Below are positions 16,996 through 26,758 of a stretch of 54,818 nt of DNA, piece after piece (positions within the stretch are counted from its first letter, which is position 1; each line of letters starts with the position of its first letter). The stretch is from Ochrobactrum sp. CGA5 (GTDB lineage: Bacteria; Pseudomonadota; Alphaproteobacteria; Rhizobiales; Rhizobiaceae), in the NCBI RefSeq assembly GCF_006345815.1, contig NZ_VCIG01000016.1, positions 1 through 54,818 on the forward strand, in the 5' to 3' direction. The notes beneath the pieces are model-generated. The model worked only from the letters and a program-made list of their open reading frames with translations, made no database searches and had not been told where the DNA came from. Made by a program: the position numbers and the translations under genes.

Positions 16996-19900
16996 ATGGC
17001 AAACCCAGATCTGGCGTCAGGTTCACGGTCCATCATTGACGAATTGAACGCCCGTCGCGAGCGCCGAGCGCCTTCGCCAGCCATGGAAGAACTCAATCGA
17101 ACTTTGGCGAGCCTCGAAAAACGCCTGAAGGACCTGGAACAGGACGACACCCCTGACATGCGCGATATTCTGCGCTCGCAACGGCAACCTGAGCGCCATG
17201 CGGAGGAAACCGTCACCGGCCTTGCCGAGATTGCCGAAAACCTGCGCCGCATGCGCGGCGACCATGAAGAACCGCAGCAAAATTATGCATCGAGCTCCGA
17301 AGTCAGCCGGGCCAGCCGCGAGATGGCCCGGCTTCACCGCGCCGCAAGCGAAGAAGGCTTTTCACAGCGGATGAGCAACGACTTCGACCGTATTAGCGAC
17401 AGTGTGCGCCTTCTTGCGGACCGCAGTAGCGAGGCTAACGCACTAGCACTTCGCCGCCAGCTTGATGAACTCAACCGCACGGTCCAAGGCCTTGCCCGCG
17501 AGGAAACCCTGCACCGTTTGGACAATCGCTGGAACCGCTTCGACGCCCGTTTCGAAGCCTTTGAACAGCGCCACAATGCCTTTGACCCCGCGCTGGATGC
17601 AATCGGCTCGCGGCTTGAGCAGGTGCGTGACGCAATCGGGACCCTGCCCCAGTCCAGCCGCTTGAGCGCAATCGAAGATCGCATCGGCCAGCTCGCCAAT
17701 TCCATCGAGGAATCGCTCAATCCGCAACATGCGTCATCGCTTGAGCAGGGCCGCCTGCAGCAGATCGATGAACGGTTGGACGAAATTAGTCGCGCCATCA
17801 TCGCCGCAAGCCGTGCCCAGCGCCCGGATCAGGACGGTGCACGCCGTCTGGAGCGCATCGAAAGCCGTCTTGCAGAGCTCGCAGAACAACTCGCCACTTC
17901 GGCAGCGCAGCAGAATTCCGAGACGCTTTATCGCAAACTCGGCGAGCTTTCCTCGCGTATTGACGGCCTTTCAAGCGGCTCGGCACTGCCGGACCCCGTT
18001 ATGGATCAGCTCGCACACCAGATTAACCTGCTTGCAAATCAGGTCGGCAAGGTTATGGAGAACCTGACCCAGTCTGACTACCATGCCGTTGAGGCGCGCC
18101 TCGAAGCCATTGGCGAGAAGCTCGAAGCTGCCGAGCGCCGGGCCGAGGAGCCGCATCCTTCTGTTCTGGACACGATCGACCGTCGCTTTGCAGAACTGAC
18201 CGAGCGTCTCGACACGCAGTATGCCACGCAACATGTCGACAACAGTGCGATCCACACGCTGGAAGACCGTCTGGACGATCTTTCACAGCAGATATCAGTG
18301 GGGCTTCTTCAGGCGCCAACCTATGAAGCTCCAGGACTGGATATGAAGGCGCTCCGGAGCCTTGAAGATCAGATCGCAAATATCGCTCATCATCTCGCAC
18401 AGCCTGTAGCCGAGATTGCGGAACTGAAACCGCGTCTCGATTCTATCGAACGCTCTATCGCCTCCAATCGTGAAACCGTGCTGGATGCCGCACGCGAAGC
18501 CGCCGAGAGTGCTGTCGCGCGTGTTCTGCAACACGGATCGCATGGCGACAGCGTGATCGCCCGGCAGCTTGCCGAAGACATGAAGTCGCTCGAGGCTCTG
18601 GCGCGTAACTCCGACGAGCGCAATGGCAAGACATTCGAGACCGTCCACGACACATTGGTCAAGATCGTTGACCGTCTGGCAAGACTTGAGCAGGACGTGT
18701 CGGGCAAGTCAGACAGTGAAAAGCAAGAGGTTTTCACAAGCCCAAGCTCTGGATCGTCACGTCCCTCGGCACCGCGTTCGCCAGCGGCGGCGGCCGCCGA
18801 AGCGGCCTTCGCAACAGTTCAGGGCGAGGCTGGCCCTGCTGACATGCAGACAGCTCGATCGGCCAGCAAATCATCGCTTTTCGGTGGGTTCGCCAAGGCA
18901 ATACGCGGTCGCCGCGCCGATAAATCCGACGGAAAGAACGACGACGCGCTCAAAGCCAGCACTTTTGACACGATGCTTGATGCACCGGCCTTCGAAAGCG
19001 ATCTTGCCGCCGTCGAGCCGATCATCAACGAAGAACCGGAACCGGAGGTCACTCCGTCCCATCGCCCTCTGAGCGAAGGCATGCCGGATCTCAATTCAAT
19101 TATGAGGCGAGTACGGGAGGAGCGCCGCCAGCGCGAAGATGCTGCCGATGCAGCACTGGCCGCCAACGGCAAGGTAGACTTCATCACGGCAGCCCGGCGC
19201 GCCGCACAGCTTGCCGCCGCTGAATCCGAACAGCTACGGAAGGGCGCGACCAAGCACACCGGCAAAAAGAAAACGTCGGTCGGCGACATGATCCAGCGTC
19301 AGCGCAAGCCGATCCTGATGGCAATCGGTGCGGTAATGATTGCTATGGCCGGTCTACAGATAGGCTCTGCCTTCCTTAACCGTGACGAGCCACAGATCGA
19401 CTCGACCACCGATAACACAGTCGCCCCAGCCGACGAGATTGCCGCGAAGATTGCATCGGACACAACGCCAGCGCTCGAACAATCCGCTGAAAGCACCCTC
19501 GCGATCACAGAACCACGCGCGGAGAAAGTTGCGCAGGAAGAAACCCCGCCACCAGCAGGTGAGCAAGAGGCGGCGATGGAAATTCCCACGCGGGTTGAAC
19601 AGCTTGCCAAAGCGGCCGTCGATCCGGTGAAACCAGTGGAAACGGCCGCATCACCCGAACCTGCAGCACAGCCTGAGGCGGCCATTCCGCCTATACCGGA
19701 AGAAGCCGGTCCGGCAGCGCTTCGCGAGGCTGCGGCCAAAGGCGACGCCCGCGCCCTCTTTGAAGTTGGCAATCGCTATATGGAGGGTCGCGGCGTTGCC
19801 GCCGACTTTGCCAAGGCGGCGAAATGGTACGAGATCTCTGCCGGTCAGGGCTTTGCCCCGGCGCAGTATCGCCTCGGCAACTTCAACGAGAAGGGGTTGG

Positions 19901-20544
19901 GCATGCCCCGCGATCTCGAAAAGGCCAAGACCTGGTACCAGCTTTCCGCGCAGCAGGGTAACGCCAGCGCGATGCACAATCTGGCCGTTCTTTTCGCAAC
20001 TGGTGCCAATGGCAACCCGGACAATTCTTCCGCAGTGCGCTGGTTCACCGATGCCGCAGAACTCGGTGTGAAAGACAGCCAGTTCAATCTCGGCATCCTC
20101 GCCGCCAAGGGATTGGGCATGCCGGTCAACCTGGAAGAAAGCTACAAATGGTTCTCACTTGCCGCCAATGCTGGAGACAAGGATGCAGCAGACAAGCGCG
20201 ACCAGATTGCAAAGGCACTGAAGCCGGAACAGCTCAAACGCGCCAAGGATATGGTCGAGCTCTGGAAGGCCAAGCCGCTCGATCAGGCGAGCAACTCCAT
20301 TGATGTCCCCGATGCATGGACGGAAAACAAGCCGCTCACTACCGGTTCGGTGGATATGAAGAAGGCCGTTCGCAACATTCAGCTCATTCTCCAGAAGAAC
20401 GGCTATGATGTCGGCACTGCTGATGGCGTAATGGGCAGCAAGACCCGCGCCGCGATTTCCGCCTTCCAGAAGGCAAACGGACAATCCCCTACCGGCGACG
20501 TCGACCAAAAACTGGTCCAGCTTCTTCTTGAAAAGAACAAGTAA
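16996..20544 (+). CDS. podJ: PodJ-like polar organelle/cell-pole protein with Sel1 repeats and peptidoglycan-binding domain
   Basis: This 1182-residue protein has a long charged coiled-coil N-terminal region (about 1-600), an alanine-rich linker, one membrane helix (about 773-791, ILMAIGAVMIAMAGLQIGSA), an acidic proline-rich periplasmic linker, about four Sel1 repeats (908-1068, e.g. LFEVGNRYMEGRGVAADFAK) and a C-terminal peptidoglycan-binding domain (about 1121-1180, KNGYDVGTADGVMGSKTRAA). This order is that of PodJ in Caulobacter and Agrobacterium, which organises the new pole and division. The ATG at 16996 gives the natural N-terminus MANPDLASGSRSIIDELNARR-like; a longer frame from 16906 has no ribosome site. 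It stands alone, with no recognised gene between it and the MerR gene and a terminator downstream. Confidence 0.82.
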   Translation: MANPDLASGSRSIIDELNARRERRAPSPAMEELNRTLASLEKRLKDLEQDDTPDMRDILRSQRQPERHAEETVTGLAEIAENLRRMRGDHEEPQQNYASSSEVSRASREMARLHRAASEEGFSQRMSNDFDRISDSVRLLADRSSEANALALRRQLDELNRTVQGLAREETLHRLDNRWNRFDARFEAFEQRHNAFDPALDAIGSRLEQVRDAIGTLPQSSRLSAIEDRIGQLANSIEESLNPQHASSLEQGRLQQIDERLDEISRAIIAASRAQRPDQDGARRLERIESRLAELAEQLATSAAQQNSETLYRKLGELSSRIDGLSSGSALPDPVMDQLAHQINLLANQVGKVMENLTQSDYHAVEARLEAIGEKLEAAERRAEEPHPSVLDTIDRRFAELTERLDTQYATQHVDNSAIHTLEDRLDDLSQQISVGLLQAPTYEAPGLDMKALRSLEDQIANIAHHLAQPVAEIAELKPRLDSIERSIASNRETVLDAAREAAESAVARVLQHGSHGDSVIARQLAEDMKSLEALARNSDERNGKTFETVHDTLVKIVDRLARLEQDVSGKSDSEKQEVFTSPSSGSSRPSAPRSPAAAAAEAAFATVQGEAGPADMQTARSASKSSLFGGFAKAIRGRRADKSDGKNDDALKASTFDTMLDAPAFESDLAAVEPIINEEPEPEVTPSHRPLSEGMPDLNSIMRRVREERRQREDAADAALAANGKVDFITAARRAAQLAAAESEQLRKGATKHTGKKKTSVGDMIQRQRKPILMAIGAVMIAMAGLQIGSAFLNRDEPQIDSTTDNTVAPADEIAAKIASDTTPALEQSAESTLAITEPRAEKVAQEETPPPAGEQEAAMEIPTRVEQLAKAAVDPVKPVETAASPEPAAQPEAAIPPIPEEAGPAALREAAAKGDARALFEVGNRYMEGRGVAADFAKAAKWYEISAGQGFAPAQYRLGNFNEKGLGMPRDLEKAKTWYQLSAQQGNASAMHNLAVLFATGANGNPDNSSAVRWFTDAAELGVKDSQFNLGILAAKGLGMPVNLEESYKWFSLAANAGDKDAADKRDQIAKALKPEQLKRAKDMVELWKAKPLDQASNSIDVPDAWTENKPLTTGSVDMKKAVRNIQLILQKNGYDVGTADGVMGSKTRAAISAFQKANGQSPTGDVDQKLVQLLLEKNK

Positions 20545-20564
20545 CGCATTGAACAAAAAAACTG

Positions 20565-20595
20565 GAGGGCTGCATCTGCTGGCCCTTTTCTTTTC
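20565..20595 (+). terminator. Rho-independent terminator after podJ-like gene
   Basis: AGGGC (20566-20570), an 11-nt loop and GCCCT (20582-20586) followed by TTTCTTTTC, about 20 nt after the stop codon. The stem is short but well placed. Confidence 0.55.
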
Positions 20596-20679
20596 AATCA
20601 CACGAATCTGAGAAAAGTGACAGGTTGAATCGACTCATTGAGCCTTATTATCTGAGCCCTATCAACGAGGGGACAGACG

Positions 20680-21234
20680 ATGCTCTTGCACGTAAACAAC
20701 GACATGGAGAACGGGATCATCGCGAAGATTCCTCTCGCGCTCGACAAGGATATCAAAAGCTTCCAGGGAGATGCGATAGACTTCGAGATTTCCTCCGGCG
20801 ACAAGCAACTCATTCCTGCCGAGGATATTCATCCCTACAAATCCATTTTCAAAGTCCTATCCGGCAGTTTCGAGCTTAAAAACATTTACGTAGCGGTGTC
20901 GTTCAATGCGAACTTCACCACTCCAGACGGTAAAAAGACCTGCCTGACACGTTCCAGTCCAATGGAAGAATGGAATGTAATAAATGGCAGTTACTATGCC
21001 GAAAGCATGAACTGCTTCGGTTTCAAGTCCAGCAGCCGTTTTGCCGGAAACTTCAGCGTGAACCTGACCAATCCATTTCTATATGTTATTAAAAACGGCA
21101 GTCTGACCGATAGTAGAATGTCCGACAACATTTCAATCCGCGCACAATTCTATCCGTCGTCGGGCCACTCCATCATCACACCGAAAGAAGATATCAATAT
21201 CGTCATCAGTAACCGCCAGAATGCGTCCGAATAA
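20680..21234 (+). CDS. Unrecognised protein of 184 residues
   Basis: I do not recognise this family. The ATG at 20680 follows a strong GAGGGGACAGACG site, and the gene is closed by a terminator, so it looks real. The product has no signal peptide and no membrane segment. It is rich in beta-prone, alternating hydrophobic and polar residues (IFKVLSGSFELKNIYVAVSF, INIVISNRQ), suggesting a beta-sandwich, and has two cysteines (about residues 88 and 109). Base composition is slightly more AT-rich than podJ. It sits alone between podJ and a sulfite exporter, without a partner. A lineage-specific or horizontally gained gene is possible. Confidence 0.72.
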   Translation: MLLHVNNDMENGIIAKIPLALDKDIKSFQGDAIDFEISSGDKQLIPAEDIHPYKSIFKVLSGSFELKNIYVAVSFNANFTTPDGKKTCLTRSSPMEEWNVINGSYYAESMNCFGFKSSSRFAGNFSVNLTNPFLYVIKNGSLTDSRMSDNISIRAQFYPSSGHSIITPKEDINIVISNRQNASE

Positions 21235-21300
21235 TCCGCAGTGCATCGCAGCCAGAAATTGCCAATGCATTTCCCATATATTTTATAGGATTATGCCAAT

Positions 21301-21338
21301 AATAGCCGTTCCCCGAGCTCTTCAAGGCTATTTTTGTT
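21301..21338 (+). terminator. Rho-independent terminator after the 184-residue gene
   Basis: AATAGCC (21301-21307), an 18-nt loop and GGCTATT followed by TTTGTTGTT. It lies 67 nt after the stop codon. The remaining 290 nt up to the exporter gene hold no gene; its promoter is presumably there. Confidence 0.6.
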
Positions 21339-21624
21339 GTTCTTAAACAACACCCCGCATTTTTTCTCAAGTAGAACTCCGCAAGACAAGTTTATCAGCA
21401 ATCGGCGTTTGACTTCGAGGCAACGACGGAGCAAGACCTTATGAAGGGTGGCCGGGCTGAAACTCGCTTGCGGGGGTAAGCCTAACTACTTGTTTTCATG
21501 CATTTCCGTACGCAGAGCAGTTTCATAATTTTGCCGGAGATGTTTTAGTAGGGTGAAATATCTTGCGGAGAAACGCAGCCGCAAGCCATTATGTGTCATG
21601 CGTTCGTGAAAGCCGGGTTCGGAA

Positions 21625-22545
21625 TTGGGTATTTACCTTCCCATTGCGGAATTATCGGTCAACATGCTGGTTCTTCTCGGCATGGGCGCTGCTGTGGGAT
21701 TTCTGTCCGGATTGTTCGGCGTCGGCGGCGGTTTTCTGATCACACCGCTTCTGATCTTTTATAACATTCCGCCTGCGATCGCGGTCGCCACCGGCGCCAA
21801 TCAGGTCATCGCCTCCTCAGTTTCCGGCGCATTGGCGCATTTCAAACGTCGCACGCTCGATATCAAGCTCGGCCTGTTTCTCGTGGCGGGAGGTATATTG
21901 GGTTCTCTCGTCGGGATATTCGTGTTCTCGTGGCTGCGTGATCTCGGCCAGTTGGACCTTATCGTTTCCATCCTCTACGTCTTCTTTTTGGGCACCGTTG
22001 GCGGCTTGATGCTGGTGGAAAGCCTGCGTGCCCTCCGTCGCGTCAAAAAGGGACAGGCGGGTGCTTTGCGGCGGTCAGGCCAGCACACGTGGATACACCG
22101 ACTGCCTTTCAAGATGCGGTTTCGCGCCTCGACGATCTATGTCAGCATCATTCCGGTGCTCGGCATCGGCTTCTTCATCGGCCTTTTGTCATCAGTGATG
22201 GGTGTCGGCGGCGGATTCATCATGGTTCCGGCACTCATCTATCTGTTGCACGTTCCGACCAATGTGGTTGTCGGAACCTCGCTGTTTCAGATCACCTTTG
22301 TCACCGCCGTCACAACGGTCCTGCAGGCGACGACCAACCAGTCTATCGACATCGTCCTCGCCTTCCTTTTGATGGTTGGCGGTGTTATCGGCGCGCAATA
22401 TGGCGCGCGTGCAGGACAAAAGCTACGCGGCGAACAGCTGCGCCTTTTGCTGGCGCTTCTAGTGCTTGCCGTTGGCTTGCGCCTCGCCTTTGGGCTGTTC
22501 GTGCGGCCCGACAATCTGTTCTCCATTTCAATTGCGGATGTCTGA
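21625..22545 (+). CDS. TauE/SafE-family anion (sulfite-type) exporter
   Basis: This 306-residue inner-membrane protein has 8 or 9 helices arranged as two repeats. Each opens with a glycine-rich loop: SGLFGVGGGFLITPLL (about 28-43) and SSVMGVGGGFIMVPAL (about 189-204). The family exports sulfite, sulfoacetate or related small anions; the substrate here is not known. No ATG is in frame near the natural N-terminus. TTG at 21625 gives (M)GIYLPIAELSVN, which fits alphaproteobacterial homologues, whereas ATG 21664 would cut off 13 residues. The stop codon touches the start of the next gene, which encodes a membrane-anchored partner, so they form an operon. Confidence 0.87.
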   Translation: MGIYLPIAELSVNMLVLLGMGAAVGFLSGLFGVGGGFLITPLLIFYNIPPAIAVATGANQVIASSVSGALAHFKRRTLDIKLGLFLVAGGILGSLVGIFVFSWLRDLGQLDLIVSILYVFFLGTVGGLMLVESLRALRRVKKGQAGALRRSGQHTWIHRLPFKMRFRASTIYVSIIPVLGIGFFIGLLSSVMGVGGGFIMVPALIYLLHVPTNVVVGTSLFQITFVTAVTTVLQATTNQSIDIVLAFLLMVGGVIGAQYGARAGQKLRGEQLRLLLALLVLAVGLRLAFGLFVRPDNLFSISIADV

Positions 22546-22546
22546 C

Positions 22547-23371
22547 ATGCGGAGCCTTACGCTTTCCTCCGCATTGATGTTCTTTCTGCTCACGGGAAGC
22601 GCGCTCGCACAGATCGATTCCAGCGGCACCGGCAACACGGTTCCTCAATTGCAGAACCCCGCCGATGAAACCATCGAAATTGGGCTCTCGACAGAAACAA
22701 TCGCTATCACTTCCAATTTCGGCGGGACCGACCTCACCATATTCGGTGCGCTCGACAATGCTGATCCGATGATCCAGCGGCAAGGTCGTTACGACATAAT
22801 CGTCGTGCTGCAAGGCCCTTCGCGCGATCTCGTGGTGCGCAAGAAGGATCGTTATCTCGGCGTCTGGGTAAATGCGGATTCGCAAACCTTCATGGGCGTC
22901 CCGCTCTCTTATTCGCTGGCCTCTACCCGCAATCTTCAAGACATTACGGACGAGAAAACCTATCGGCAGCTTTCGGTGGGTGTACGCAACTTCTATCTCG
23001 TTCCAGAGGATCCGAGCAGTCTGTCAGGTAATATCCCGACATTCGGCAACGAACTACGCGAAATGAACATCCGCCAAGGCCTCTACACGCAGCGCATTGG
23101 TGGTGTAGAGTTCATTTCCCGCACCTTGTTTCGCGCCACATTGAACCTGCCCGCCAACGTTCCGGTTGGACGCCACAGAGCTCGTGCGCTTCTGTTCCGC
23201 AACGGTGTTTTTCTGCGGGAAGCCAATGCCAGTCTGGAAATCGTCAAAGCAGGTTTTGAACAGAGCATCTACAACGCCGCCCACCAGAACAGCTTTCTCT
23301 ACGGCCTGTTCGCCGTTTTCCTTGCCGTTTTCACCGGCTGGTTTGGGCGCATTCTGTTCCGCAGAGATTAA
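22547..23371 (+). CDS. TIGR02186-type alphaproteobacterial membrane-anchored protein
   Basis: This 274-residue protein has a cleavable signal peptide (MRSLTLSSALMFFLLTGSAL, cleavage after AQ) and one C-terminal membrane helix (LYGLFAVFLAVFTGWFGRIL) with a short basic tail. Between them is a periplasmic beta-rich domain with IEIGLSTETIAITSNFGGTD and LVVRKKDRYLGVWVN. These match the conserved hypothetical family TIGR02186/Alph_Pro_TM. Its genes follow TauE/SafE exporters in many alphaproteobacteria, so it is probably an accessory subunit. Two starts fit: ATG 22538 overlapping the exporter's stop, or ATG 22547 just after it; the second gives the more compact signal peptide. Confidence 0.83.
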   Translation: MRSLTLSSALMFFLLTGSALAQIDSSGTGNTVPQLQNPADETIEIGLSTETIAITSNFGGTDLTIFGALDNADPMIQRQGRYDIIVVLQGPSRDLVVRKKDRYLGVWVNADSQTFMGVPLSYSLASTRNLQDITDEKTYRQLSVGVRNFYLVPEDPSSLSGNIPTFGNELREMNIRQGLYTQRIGGVEFISRTLFRATLNLPANVPVGRHRARALLFRNGVFLREANASLEIVKAGFEQSIYNAAHQNSFLYGLFAVFLAVFTGWFGRILFRRD

Positions 23372-24084
23372 CCACTGTAAAGCGCACCGCGCGCTATCGG
23401 GTAGACCTTGCCCTGCCCCAGCATATAGGCACGCAGCGTCTCGTCGACGAACAGCCCTCGAAAGGCTCGATCCAGAATATTCAGCGCACCCGTATAGGCT
23501 CCAAAAGCGGGCATGATGAGCCTTTCGCCGTCGCTTACAAAACAGGGGCGGCGCACCGACCGTCCCCGTCGCACGATGCGGGCCGCCGGATGAAGGTGGC
23601 CGGCGATCTCTCCCTGCCCGGCCTTTCGCGATGGCTCATGTCGGAAAACAAGCGGTCCGACGGCCAGTTCCTCGACGCAATCGCCTGGCAGATCAACCGG
23701 GCGGTCTGGATCATGGTTGCCGGTGATCCAGAACCAGCCGCGATGTTCCATCAGCGATTTCAGCCGGATGGCATAAAGCGACGGCAGGCGCTCGCTGGCC
23801 GTCGCATCGTGAAAACTGTCACCGAGACTGATGACAGTACGCGGCTGATAGCGCGCAATGGCCTGCGCCAGCATATCGAGCGTTGCCGCAGTGTCATAGG
23901 GCGGAATGAGCTGGCCGCGGCGGGCAAAAGATGAACCTTTTTCCAGATGCAGGTCAGAAACGATGAGCATATGGAGGTCGGGCAGGAACAATGCGCCGGA
24001 TGGATCGCACACAGCCGCAACGCCACGCACTTCTGCATGGGCTAGACTGTAAGCCTCTCCATTTCTCCATGCCGCAGTCTTCAT
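23368..24084 (-). CDS. pdeM: Ligase-associated DNA damage response metallophosphoesterase (PdeM type)
   Basis: This 238-residue calcineurin-like phosphoesterase has the metal-binding blocks in order: VSDLHLEKGSSFARRG, ISLGDSFHDA, ITGNHDPD, and GEIAGHLHPAA with the terminal GHxH-like motif. Members of the TIGR04123-type family occur with a DEXH helicase, an MBL-fold exonuclease and an ATP-dependent ligase as a DNA-repair set; all four are here. It overlaps the 3' end of the helicase gene by 4 nt (ATGA), so it is the second gene of the leftward operon. Its 3' end overlaps the convergent TIGR02186 gene by 4 nt. Confidence 0.87.
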   Translation of the reverse strand: MKTAAWRNGEAYSLAHAEVRGVAAVCDPSGALFLPDLHMLIVSDLHLEKGSSFARRGQLIPPYDTAATLDMLAQAIARYQPRTVISLGDSFHDATASERLPSLYAIRLKSLMEHRGWFWITGNHDPDRPVDLPGDCVEELAVGPLVFRHEPSRKAGQGEIAGHLHPAARIVRRGRSVRRPCFVSDGERLIMPAFGAYTGALNILDRAFRGLFVDETLRAYMLGQGKVYPIARGALYSG

Positions 24085-26636
24085 TGCATCGCCTCTCTGA
24101 TGAGATCATCTGCGGCTTCTTCCAGCAGCATTTCATCCCCTTTGCCCGCAACACGTTCACGTCCGATTTCAAGCATTACAGGCAGCGCAAGTGGCGAAAT
24201 CCTGTCGAGAGCCTTGTGCAGTAAATGACCTTTCACGCGCGCCAGCATGTCGCCAAGACGCCTGATATCCAGCAGTCCGGTCGCGGCATCCGCGCGTGTC
24301 GCCTGTAGCAATATGTGGCCAGGTTCATGGGTCCGCAGAACGTCATAGATCAGGTCGGTGGAAACCGTAACCTGACGGCCCGTTTTCTCCAGCCCCGGAT
24401 GACGGCGCTCGATAAGCCCGGAAATCACGGCGCAATTGCGGAAGGTACGTTTCAGGAGGTAGCTTTCATCAAGCCAGGCTTCGAGATCATCCCCCAGCAT
24501 ATCCTCGTCAAACAGTCGGGTGAGGCTCAGATTTCCCGTGCCGATCAGTGCGCCCATATCCTTGAGGCCCCAGAGGCCCAGCGAATAATCGGTCGCGACA
24601 AAACCAAGCGGATGCGCGCCCATGCGCTCCAGGCGACGTGTCAGCAACATGCCAAGCGTCTGATGCGCCAGCCTGCCTTCAAACGGATAGGCGACCATGT
24701 AGAAGCGATTGCCGCGCGGGAAGGTTTCGATCAACAGTTCGTCTGTTGCAGGCAGCACGGATTTCCATTGCTGCACTTCCAGCCATTCCCGCACCTGTTG
24801 CGGCAAAAACTGCCAGCGCGTTCGATCGGCAAGCATGGCGCGCACCTGTGCGGCGAGGTAGGTGGAAAGCGGAAACTTGCCGCCAGCATAGACAGGAATC
24901 TTGGCATCCTGTCCAGCAGCATTGGAGGCGATACATTCGTTCTCGCGGATGCCTTCAAACCGTAGCACCTTGCCTGCAAAAAGGAACGTGTCACCAGCCG
25001 TGAGCGTCTCAAGGAAGTATTCCTCAATGCGACCAAGAACACGTCCACCGCGTGCGTTCCCACCCTTGCCGCCACGAGTAAGCCGCACATTCAGTTCCGG
25101 CGCTTCAACAATCGTGCCTATATTGAGACGATATTGTTGCGCTATGCGCGGATTGGATACCCGCCACGTGCCGTCCACAGTCTTGCGGATTTTTGCAAAC
25201 CGTTCATAGGTCTTAAGCGCATAGCCGCCGGTCGCGACGAAATCCAGAATACGGTCGAACGTGTCTCTCGCAAGGTTCGAATACGGTGCCGAACTCCGCA
25301 CCTCATGATAAAGCTGATCGGCATTGAACGGTTCGGCACAGGCCATACCGAGTACGTGCTGCGCCAGCACATCCAGCGCTCCATCAATCAGCGGCGGCGT
25401 GTCCTGCGCGCCCAGATAATTGGCGTCGAGCGCGGCGCGGCACTCCATCACTTCGAAGCGGTTGGCAGGCACGAGAATGGCCCGGCTTGGTTCATCCATA
25501 CGGTGATTGGCGCGACCGATGCGCTGCGCAAGGCGGCTGGCCCCCTTCGGTGCGCCGACATGAATGACGAGATCAACATCGCCCCAGTCAATCCCGAGAT
25601 CGAGCGTCGAAGTCGCGACCACAGCCCGCAACGTATTGGCAGCCATGGCCTGCTCGACCTTGCGACGCTGGCCAGCATCGAGCGAACCATGATGCAGCGC
25701 AATGGGCAGTGTGTCTTCATTGACCCGCCATAGCTCCTGAAAGAGCATCTCCGCTTGACTGCGCGTATTGACGAACAAGAGCGTCGTCTTGTGTTGGCGG
25801 ATCGCCTCGTAGATGTCAGGAATGGCATAGCGCGAGGAATGTCCCGCCCACGGCACCCGCTCGTCGGAATCGAGAATGGTGATCTCGGGTTTGGCGCCGC
25901 CATCCACTGTCACAAGCCCAGCCATTGGCCCAGTGCCATCTTGTTCAACCAGCCAGCGACGGAGTTCATAGGGCTCGGCCACCGTGGCAGAAAGCCCGAT
26001 GGTTTGCAATTGCGGTTGCAAGCGCCGCAGCCGCGCCAATCCTAGCGCCAGAAGATGCCCGCGCTTGGAAATCACCAGCGAGTGCAATTCGTCCAGCACC
26101 ACATAGCGCAATCCCTCAAAGAACTGTTCCGTACCTTTGGATGCGATCAACAGCGCAAGCTGCTCTGGCGTTGTCAGCAGAATATCCGGGGGGGCCAGTT
26201 TCTGTCGCTGGCGTTTGTGCGCAGGCGTATCACCCGTCCGGGTCTCGATGGATATATCAAGGTCCATTTCCTCGACCGGCACCGTCAGATTGCGATGAAT
26301 ATCGACAGCCAGGGCCTTCAGCGGCGAAATATAAAGCGTGTGCACGCCACGTCTGGATTTTGACGCTATTTCCGACGGAAAACCGGCTCCGGCTTTTCCT
26401 GGTTTTGCTTTTTCTTGCCGCTTTTCCAGATCCACCAGCGCAGGCAGGAACCCGGCCAAAGTCTTGCCCGCTCCGGTGGGCGCGATCAGAAGCGTGGACT
26501 GCCCCTGTTCGGAACGGGCCAGAAGCTCAAGCTGATGGGCGCGCGGCGACCAGCCCTTGGCCGCAAACCATTTGAGAAAACGGTCGGGCAAGGGAAAAGC
26601 GGCAGATACAGCGGCGGGTTTCAGGTTCAGTTCCAC
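24081..26636 (-). CDS. Ligase-associated DEXH-box DNA helicase (Lhr-like)
   Basis: The 851-residue superfamily 2 helicase has Walker A APTGAGKT (residues 52-59), a DEXH-type box DELH in YVVLDELHSL, motif III LSATVAEP, and the helicase-C blocks (TLLFVNTRSQAE, VVATSTLDLGIDWGDVDLVI, RIGRANHRM). The C-terminal half (winged-helix and Lhr-specific region, about 480-851) is full length. The TIGR04121-type family acts in DNA repair with a dedicated ligase and nuclease. The start is a GTG at 26636 with only a weak ribosome site; it lies 122 nt from the divergent exonuclease start, so a shared control region (26637-26758) is likely. Confidence 0.9.
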   Translation of the reverse strand: MELNLKPAAVSAAFPLPDRFLKWFAAKGWSPRAHQLELLARSEQGQSTLLIAPTGAGKTLAGFLPALVDLEKRQEKAKPGKAGAGFPSEIASKSRRGVHTLYISPLKALAVDIHRNLTVPVEEMDLDISIETRTGDTPAHKRQRQKLAPPDILLTTPEQLALLIASKGTEQFFEGLRYVVLDELHSLVISKRGHLLALGLARLRRLQPQLQTIGLSATVAEPYELRRWLVEQDGTGPMAGLVTVDGGAKPEITILDSDERVPWAGHSSRYAIPDIYEAIRQHKTTLLFVNTRSQAEMLFQELWRVNEDTLPIALHHGSLDAGQRRKVEQAMAANTLRAVVATSTLDLGIDWGDVDLVIHVGAPKGASRLAQRIGRANHRMDEPSRAILVPANRFEVMECRAALDANYLGAQDTPPLIDGALDVLAQHVLGMACAEPFNADQLYHEVRSSAPYSNLARDTFDRILDFVATGGYALKTYERFAKIRKTVDGTWRVSNPRIAQQYRLNIGTIVEAPELNVRLTRGGKGGNARGGRVLGRIEEYFLETLTAGDTFLFAGKVLRFEGIRENECIASNAAGQDAKIPVYAGGKFPLSTYLAAQVRAMLADRTRWQFLPQQVREWLEVQQWKSVLPATDELLIETFPRGNRFYMVAYPFEGRLAHQTLGMLLTRRLERMGAHPLGFVATDYSLGLWGLKDMGALIGTGNLSLTRLFDEDMLGDDLEAWLDESYLLKRTFRNCAVISGLIERRHPGLEKTGRQVTVSTDLIYDVLRTHEPGHILLQATRADAATGLLDIRRLGDMLARVKGHLLHKALDRISPLALPVMLEIGRERVAGKGDEMLLEEAADDLIREAMQ

Positions 26637-26758
26637 GCCGTCAATCTAATCGCAGTGATGCAAGCCGCCAAGATATTTGTTCACTTTTGTTCTCATTTTG
26701 TCAGCAGTCGCAGGCTCCCTCTCTTTTCGGGACGAACGTCGTGACCTATCTTGAAACC

